Shown here: piece by piece, positions 59,712 to 64,000 of the stretch
How the letters are laid out: every line of letters begins with the position of its first letter
Position numbering within the stretch: position 1 is the first letter of the stretch
NCBI GenBank assembly: GCA_029907105.1
Contig: JARYMM010000011.1
Location: 1-64,000, forward strand
DNA from: Anaerolineae bacterium
Lineage (GTDB): Bacteria; Chloroflexota; Anaerolineae; UBA3071
Direction: 5' to 3'
Length of the DNA stretch: 64,000 bases
The notes under the pieces: generated by a model
Told to the model about the DNA's origin: nothing
The model's input: the letters and a program-made list of their open reading frames with translations, nothing else
Databases searched by the model: none
Made by a program: the position numbers and the translations under genes

Positions 59712-62360
59712 TCACTCGCCCTTGAGTTCCACGTCGGCAGGCATGCCCGGCTTCAGGGCCAGGTCAGGGTTGGGCAGCGTGATGCGCACAGCAAAGACCG
59801 TGTTCACACGCTCCTCTTGCGTCTGCACGTTGCGGGGAGTAAACTCCGCCTGCGAGGCGATGGAGCTGACATGGCCTGCAAAGACGCGGCCGGGGAACGA
59901 GTCCACCGTCACCGCCACCTCCTGTCCCAAACGCACCCGGCCAATGCGATCGGTGGGCACGTAGATGAGCACCTCCACCTGACGGAGATCGGCGATGGTC
60001 AGCAGGGGCAGGCCGGGCAAAGCCGTCTCGCCGGCCTCGATGACCTGACTGGTGACCAGCCCGGCCAGGGGACTGCGCAGGGCCAGTTTGTCCCGCCGCA
60101 CGCGGAGCAACTCCAACGCCGCCTCCGCCTGGCGCACCTGCGCTTCGGCCACAGCCACCGCCTCTGGACGAGAACCGGCTTGCAGCAAGGCCAGTTCCGC
60201 CTGTGCCAGTTCCAGGGCCGCCTCGGCCAGCCTGACCTGGGACTCCGCCGCATGTACCTGGGCCTCCAAGGCCAGCGGCCTCTCCCGCATGGCCTCCAGA
60301 GCGGCCAGCGTTTGCTGGGCACCGGCCTGAGCGGCTTGCGCCGCGGCCAGCCGTTCCCGGGCGGCTTCCAGTTGCTTCTCGTAGGCCGCGGCCTCCGTCT
60401 TCTCCCGATCGGAACCGGAGGGATTGCCGCTATCGCGCACGATCTCGGCCATCTTCACCGCCGCCTGCGCCTGCTCGACCTGATGGGCCAGCAATCGCAC
60501 CTGGCTGCGCGCGGCATCAATCGCCGCCGCCAGCTCCTGTGGGTTATCGCGCATGGCCTCGGCATTGCGCAGGGCGGTGCGGGCCCCTTCCAACTGCGCT
60601 TCAGCCTGGGCTACAGCCGCCTCCGCCGCCTGCACCTCCGCCGCACGCGGGCCGGCTTTCACCTGGGCCAGGTTGGCCTGGGCTGCCTTCACTGCCGCCT
60701 CAGCCTGGGCCAAATCGGCCAGCACCCCCGTCTCGTCCAGTTGAACCAGCAACTGCCCCGCCTGCACCTCGTCCCCTTTTGCGGCGAAAAGTCCCACCAC
60801 GCGGCCGCTCAGCTCGGCGGCCACGGTCACCTCATCCGCCTCGATTGTGCCAGCGGCGACAATGGGAGCAGGGCCGGCGTCCGTTTCGGCCACGCCCAGC
60901 CAGCGTGCAGCCTGACCCGCCCATGCTTTAAGCAGATCCCAGCCGGTGTGCAGGGCGCGGGCCTCCTTTTTCCCTTCTTTCCCTCCGAAGTCCGCGTCGG
61001 CCGGCATTCCCGGCTTCAGCGCATGGTCGGGATTAGGCAGTGCGATCTCCACGCCGAAGACGAGCTGCACCCGCTCCTGCTGCGTGGCTACGTTGCGCGG
61101 GGTGAACTCCGCCTCGTCGGCGATGCGCGTCACCCGCCCGGCGAAGACGCGGCCGGGGAAGGAATCGACACGCACCTCCACCTCCTGCCCCAGCCGCACG
61201 GCTCCCAGCCGGTCCTGGGGCACATACACGGTCAGGCTCACCTGGTCCAGGTCGGCAATTTCCAGCAGCGTGCTACCCGGCTGTGCCACTTCCCCGGCAT
61301 GGACAGGGCAGGCAACCACCTGCCCCGCCCGCGGGGCGCGCAGCCACAGCTTATCCCGCTGGACGAGCAACGCCTGCAATGCTGCCTGCGCCTGCTCCAA
61401 CCCGGCCCTGGCCTGGGCCCTTTGCTCCTGAGTGGCCCCTTCCTGCACTGCCTCCAGCGCCGCCTGAGCCGCCAGCACAGCCGCCTCCGCGCTGCGGTAC
61501 CCTGTCTCGGCGGCATCCACCTGCGCTTGCAGTTGCTGAGGATTGTCCCGCTGCGCCAGCAGATGGGCCAGCGCCTGCTGCGCTGCGCGGAGGGCTTCTT
61601 CCGCTGCCCGCTCTGCCTCGTGCGCCTGCCAGACGCGCTGGCTGGTCAGGTTCCATTGCAGGCTGGCGGCCTTGATCTTGTCACCGCCTACGTCCACATG
61701 CACGGTAGTCGTGCCGCCGCCAGGCACAGGCACGGACACATCCACACCCTCCTTCAGCAATTGCACCGTGCGGCCCCAGAACTCCAACTCCAGATCGGCC
61801 GCCTGCGCCTCTGCCCGCGCCGCTGCCAGTTCGTGTTCGGCCACCTGTACGTCGGTACGGGCGGCGATGATCTGCACATCAAGGTCCTGGGGGTGATCGC
61901 GCAGGGCCTGGGCGTCGAGCCAGGCCTGACGAGCAGCCTGGCGCGCGGCTTCCGCCTGGGCGACGGCAGCCTGGGCCCGCCGCAACTCCTCCGCACGGGC
62001 CGGAGCCTGCACCCACGCCAGTTGCGCTTCGGCCACGGCCACCGCCGCCTGCGCCTGGGCGATCTGAGCCTCCAGCAGCGCCTCGTCCAACCGCACCACC
62101 ACCTGCCCGGCCTGCACGACGTCACCCTCCCCGGCCAGAAGCTCCACGACGCGGCCGCCGCTCTCCGTGGTCACCGTCACCTTGCTCGCCTCAACGGTGC
62201 CGGAGGCGATCAATCCCCCGGCTTCTGCCGCCGTGGAACGATCCCAGCGGGCCAGAAGCGACTGCACCAGGTCAGGGCGCGTACGCCAGGCCCACCAGGC
62301 AGCCCAGCCTGTGGCGGCCAACAGGGTCAGGGCAAGCAGCACAGAGACCGTTCGCTTCAT
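59712..62360 (-). CDS. Tandem double HlyD-family membrane fusion protein
   Basis: 882 residues, about twice the normal size. One N-terminal membrane helix (about 5-25). Unit 1 (about 45-455) and unit 2 (about 480-882) each run through a half-lipoyl motif (GGRVVELLAGEGDVVQAGQV; SGRVVGLFAAKGDEVQAGQL), a long alanine/glutamine-rich coiled-coil hairpin (AQAQAAVAVAEAQLAWVQA type), a second half-lipoyl, a beta-barrel and the closing LPNPD.ALKPGMPAD. Unit 2 lacks its own membrane helix. HlyD proteins link inner membrane exporters to the cell envelope. No ABC partner is adjacent. The ATG at 62360 has GGGAGG upstream. Confidence 0.88.
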   Translation of the reverse strand: MKRTVSVLLALTLLAATGWAAWWAWRTRPDLVQSLLARWDRSTAAEAGGLIASGTVEASKVTVTTESGGRVVELLAGEGDVVQAGQVVVRLDEALLEAQIAQAQAAVAVAEAQLAWVQAPARAEELRRAQAAVAQAEAARQAARQAWLDAQALRDHPQDLDVQIIAARTDVQVAEHELAAARAEAQAADLELEFWGRTVQLLKEGVDVSVPVPGGGTTTVHVDVGGDKIKAASLQWNLTSQRVWQAHEAERAAEEALRAAQQALAHLLAQRDNPQQLQAQVDAAETGYRSAEAAVLAAQAALEAVQEGATQEQRAQARAGLEQAQAALQALLVQRDKLWLRAPRAGQVVACPVHAGEVAQPGSTLLEIADLDQVSLTVYVPQDRLGAVRLGQEVEVRVDSFPGRVFAGRVTRIADEAEFTPRNVATQQERVQLVFGVEIALPNPDHALKPGMPADADFGGKEGKKEARALHTGWDLLKAWAGQAARWLGVAETDAGPAPIVAAGTIEADEVTVAAELSGRVVGLFAAKGDEVQAGQLLVQLDETGVLADLAQAEAAVKAAQANLAQVKAGPRAAEVQAAEAAVAQAEAQLEGARTALRNAEAMRDNPQELAAAIDAARSQVRLLAHQVEQAQAAVKMAEIVRDSGNPSGSDREKTEAAAYEKQLEAARERLAAAQAAQAGAQQTLAALEAMRERPLALEAQVHAAESQVRLAEAALELAQAELALLQAGSRPEAVAVAEAQVRQAEAALELLRVRRDKLALRSPLAGLVTSQVIEAGETALPGLPLLTIADLRQVEVLIYVPTDRIGRVRLGQEVAVTVDSFPGRVFAGHVSSIASQAEFTPRNVQTQEERVNTVFAVRITLPNPDLALKPGMPADVELKGE

Positions 62361-62418
62361 GACCTCCCTCGCAAGCACCAACCAGCGTATCAATCCCCCA
62401 ATCTACCATCCCACCAAC

Positions 62419-64000
62419 CTACCAGACACTCAGCGCCGGCACGATAAAGCCGAACAGACAGATGAGATCGAGAATGACCAGCCCGATAAAGGGCAGGGCA
62501 AAGAGCCAGCCATCCAGGCGGCGCGGCAGCCAGGGACGCAGGAACAGCCCACCGGCCCCGAGGGCAGAGAACAGCAGCGGCCAGGTGGGCCAGTCGCCTG
62601 TCGCCAGACCCACGGCCGCCAGGACCAGGACAAGGAGGGCCAGCAGGGCGGCCAAAGCGCGGCTCACCGCTGGCCGCAGCGCCTCCCGCCAGCCCAGGGC
62701 GAAGGCCAGGCCGATGGGCACCAGCGCCGGGAACAGGTAACGCCCCTGATGCTGCACGAAAGTAATATTATAGGCCAGGTACTGCAACACCGTCCAGCCA
62801 AGCCACACGCCCATCAGCACCAAACCCCCTCTGCTCCCCTGCTCCCTCGCTCCTCCGCCCCTCCGCTCCCCTGCTCCCTCGCTCCCCCGCCCCTCCGCTC
62901 CTCCGCTCCTCCGCCCCTTCAGTCCCCTCTTTTCCCTTCTTCCCCTCTTCTCCTTCCCTCCCCATCCTGCCCACAAGCCGCACTTCCTCGCCCCAAGCCC
63001 CAGCAACCCTGCCATCACGACCCCGCTCAGCAACCCCAGGGCCAGGTAGATACGGTTGTCCACGAACAGGCCCATCCAGCCGAACACCCCCCAGAAGCTC
63101 TTGAAGGAGAACCCGGCGAAGCGGCGCAGGAAGTCCGCCCAGCCGTAGGTGGCAATCCACCCGGCGGTGCGCGGCTGGCCCACGACGATGGCGTTATGCC
63201 AGCGCAGGCCCAAGGGGTCCGGCCAGCCGTAGACGGCCATGTTGCGCGCATACCAGGGCAGAGCGATGAGCAAAGCCGGCAGGAGAAGCGCCAACAGTTG
63301 CTGCGCCAGCAAACGGCAGGTCGTGATGCGTGGTGCGCGGTGCATAAGGCACCAACGCCAGATGACAGCGGCAAGGGCCACGGGCAAGGCGGCGTAGGCG
63401 GTGGTCTTGGTCACCAGCACCAGCCCCAAAAGGATACCCATCCACACCATGCGCCTCTGAGTTCCCCGGAGTTCCCCCAAGTTCCCCTGAGCCCCCCCTT
63501 TTCCTTCGCTTCCCCTCTTTCCCTCCCTTCCTTCAACCCCCTCAGACCCTTCCAGCACATGCTGCACCGCCAACAAGGCGACCGCGGCCAGCAACAGCTC
63601 CGCCAGCGTATCGTTCTCCACCCCCGCCGTCATGGCCACGTGCATAGGCAGGAAGGCGACGAAGGCTGCCGTGCCCAGGGCCAGGGCAGGTTGCCTCGGG
63701 AAGATCGCCCGCACCAGGCGGTAGGCGAACAGCAGCAGCCCGGCGCCCAGGGCCACCGAGAGCAGCCGCAGCGCCAGGGGCTCTCCCCCGCTCAGCCAGT
63801 ATACCGGCACGGCCAGCAGGTAATAGAGCGGCGGCTGATGGGATTCGTAGCGGATGGGGTCTATGGGAAGGTCGGGAGGAAAGCGGCGGGCTTTCAGCTC
63901 CTCCAGGTAATCGTGGGGATAATCGCCCATCTGCAGGACGGGGAAGCGCCCCGTTTCGGCGAGATGGCGCACGTAGTTGTAATGGGCCGGCTCATCCGGC
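62419..64000 (-). CDS. GT39/PMT-like membrane glycosyltransferase, 5' end outside the window
   Basis: The frame continues to the window edge, with PDEPAHYNYVRHLAETG upstream of any start, so the N-terminus lies beyond 64000. The DEPAHYNYVR segment with its acidic pair, YESHQPPLYYLLAVPVYWLS and ENDTLAELLLAAVALLAVQH are typical of GT-C family enzymes. About ten helices are visible. Two G/E/R-rich inserts are in frame in loops (GSEGVEGREGKRGSEGKGG and KRGRREKRGLKGRRSGGAEG). It presumably adds a sugar or lipid-linked glycan outside the membrane. Confidence 0.82.
   Translation of the reverse strand, partial: PDEPAHYNYVRHLAETGRFPVLQMGDYPHDYLEELKARRFPPDLPIDPIRYESHQPPLYYLLAVPVYWLSGGEPLALRLLSVALGAGLLLFAYRLVRAIFPRQPALALGTAAFVAFLPMHVAMTAGVENDTLAELLLAAVALLAVQHVLEGSEGVEGREGKRGSEGKGGAQGNLGELRGTQRRMVWMGILLGLVLVTKTTAYAALPVALAAVIWRWCLMHRAPRITTCRLLAQQLLALLLPALLIALPWYARNMAVYGWPDPLGLRWHNAIVVGQPRTAGWIATYGWADFLRRFAGFSFKSFWGVFGWMGLFVDNRIYLALGLLSGVVMAGLLGLGARKCGLWAGWGGKEKRGRREKRGLKGRRSGGAEGRGSEGAGERRGGGAREQGSRGGLVLMGVWLGWTVLQYLAYNITFVQHQGRYLFPALVPIGLAFALGWREALRPAVSRALAALLALLVLVLAAVGLATGDWPTWPLLFSALGAGGLFLRPWLPRRLDGWLFALPFIGLVILDLICLFGFIVPALSVW
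62822..62965. repeat. CCTCCGCTCC/CCCTGCTCC-type low-complexity repeat inside a coding region
   Basis: Irregular repetition of CTCCCTCGCTCC, CCCCTCCGCTCC and TTCCCCTCTT words, read in frame as a G/E/R-rich loop of the glycosyltransferase. A second such tract is at about 63480-63550; like tracts are at 13655-13735, 14405-14485 and 49085-49165 in other genes. Confidence 0.75.

Noticed and set aside
59685-62447. 920-codon plus-strand open frame opposite the double HlyD gene
   Set aside because: Composition (leucine, glycine, arginine, histidine) is that of an antisense shadow of an alanine/glutamine-rich coiled coil; the minus-strand gene has clear family motifs.

Overview
The window is a GC-rich, gene-dense bacterial chromosome segment with no rRNA or tRNA gene that I can see. 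The mix of groESL behind a CIRCE operator, Uma2-type nuclease, CHAT-type protease remains, MntA/HepT and VapBC modules, PIG-L deacetylase, many 'text-like' short intergenic repeats and short G/A-rich expansions inside membrane proteins is what one meets in Chloroflexota (Anaerolineae/Caldilineae-like). That assignment is inference; no taxonomic marker decides it here.

Layout. 0-5.6 kb: end of a TtcA-like PP-loop gene, then a probable operon of a membrane-anchored TPR protein and three overlapping, paralogous PaaK-like adenylate-forming enzymes, the last one without a C-terminal domain. 5.6-9.4 kb (-): a heterodimeric ABC exporter. 9.5-11.6 kb: groES-groEL with promoter and CIRCE. 11.8-15.7 kb (-): three genes of complex-I/antiporter-like membrane subunits lacking the usual charged residues. 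16-18.7 kb: GlcD-type FAD oxidase and galE.

18.8-22.4 kb is a graveyard/defence island: a CHAT protease that has lost its catalytic dyad, a VapBC module under a palindromic operator, the 3' end of a group II intron, a gene split by a MITE that still shows its target duplication, and two further copies of a small coiled domain that also sits at the end of the CHAT protein. 22.5-33.7 kb is mostly housekeeping: prepilin peptidase, ornithine cyclodeaminase family, RdgB, tsaE-tsaB-rimI-udg, RNase J, a one-chain MntA-HepT toxin-antitoxin fusion, and FtsK.

34.8-45.1 kb is the most striking region: one apparent operon joins a PhnD/PhnC/PhnE (phosphonate-type) importer with a BMP/PnrA nucleoside-type importer. 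Their binding proteins are one lipoprotein: two almost identical BMP domains followed by a PhnD domain. 45.1-48.2 kb is a DNA methylase with a NotI-like endonuclease interrupted by an in-frame TAG. 48.2-64 kb holds two GT39-like membrane glycosyltransferases, GNAT and PIG-L proteins, an Nramp-like transporter coupled to a soluble MgtE-N/CBS sensor behind a 5' leader with a terminator, an MBL beta-CASP nuclease, a membrane EEP protein, and a tandemly fused double HlyD protein.

Repeats are a second theme. A family of about 90 bp with two hairpins inside an outer stem occurs at least five times with compensatory changes. One MITE family is seen twice with 9-bp target duplications, and another once with an 8-bp duplication. 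Low-complexity repeats sit in frame inside several coding regions.
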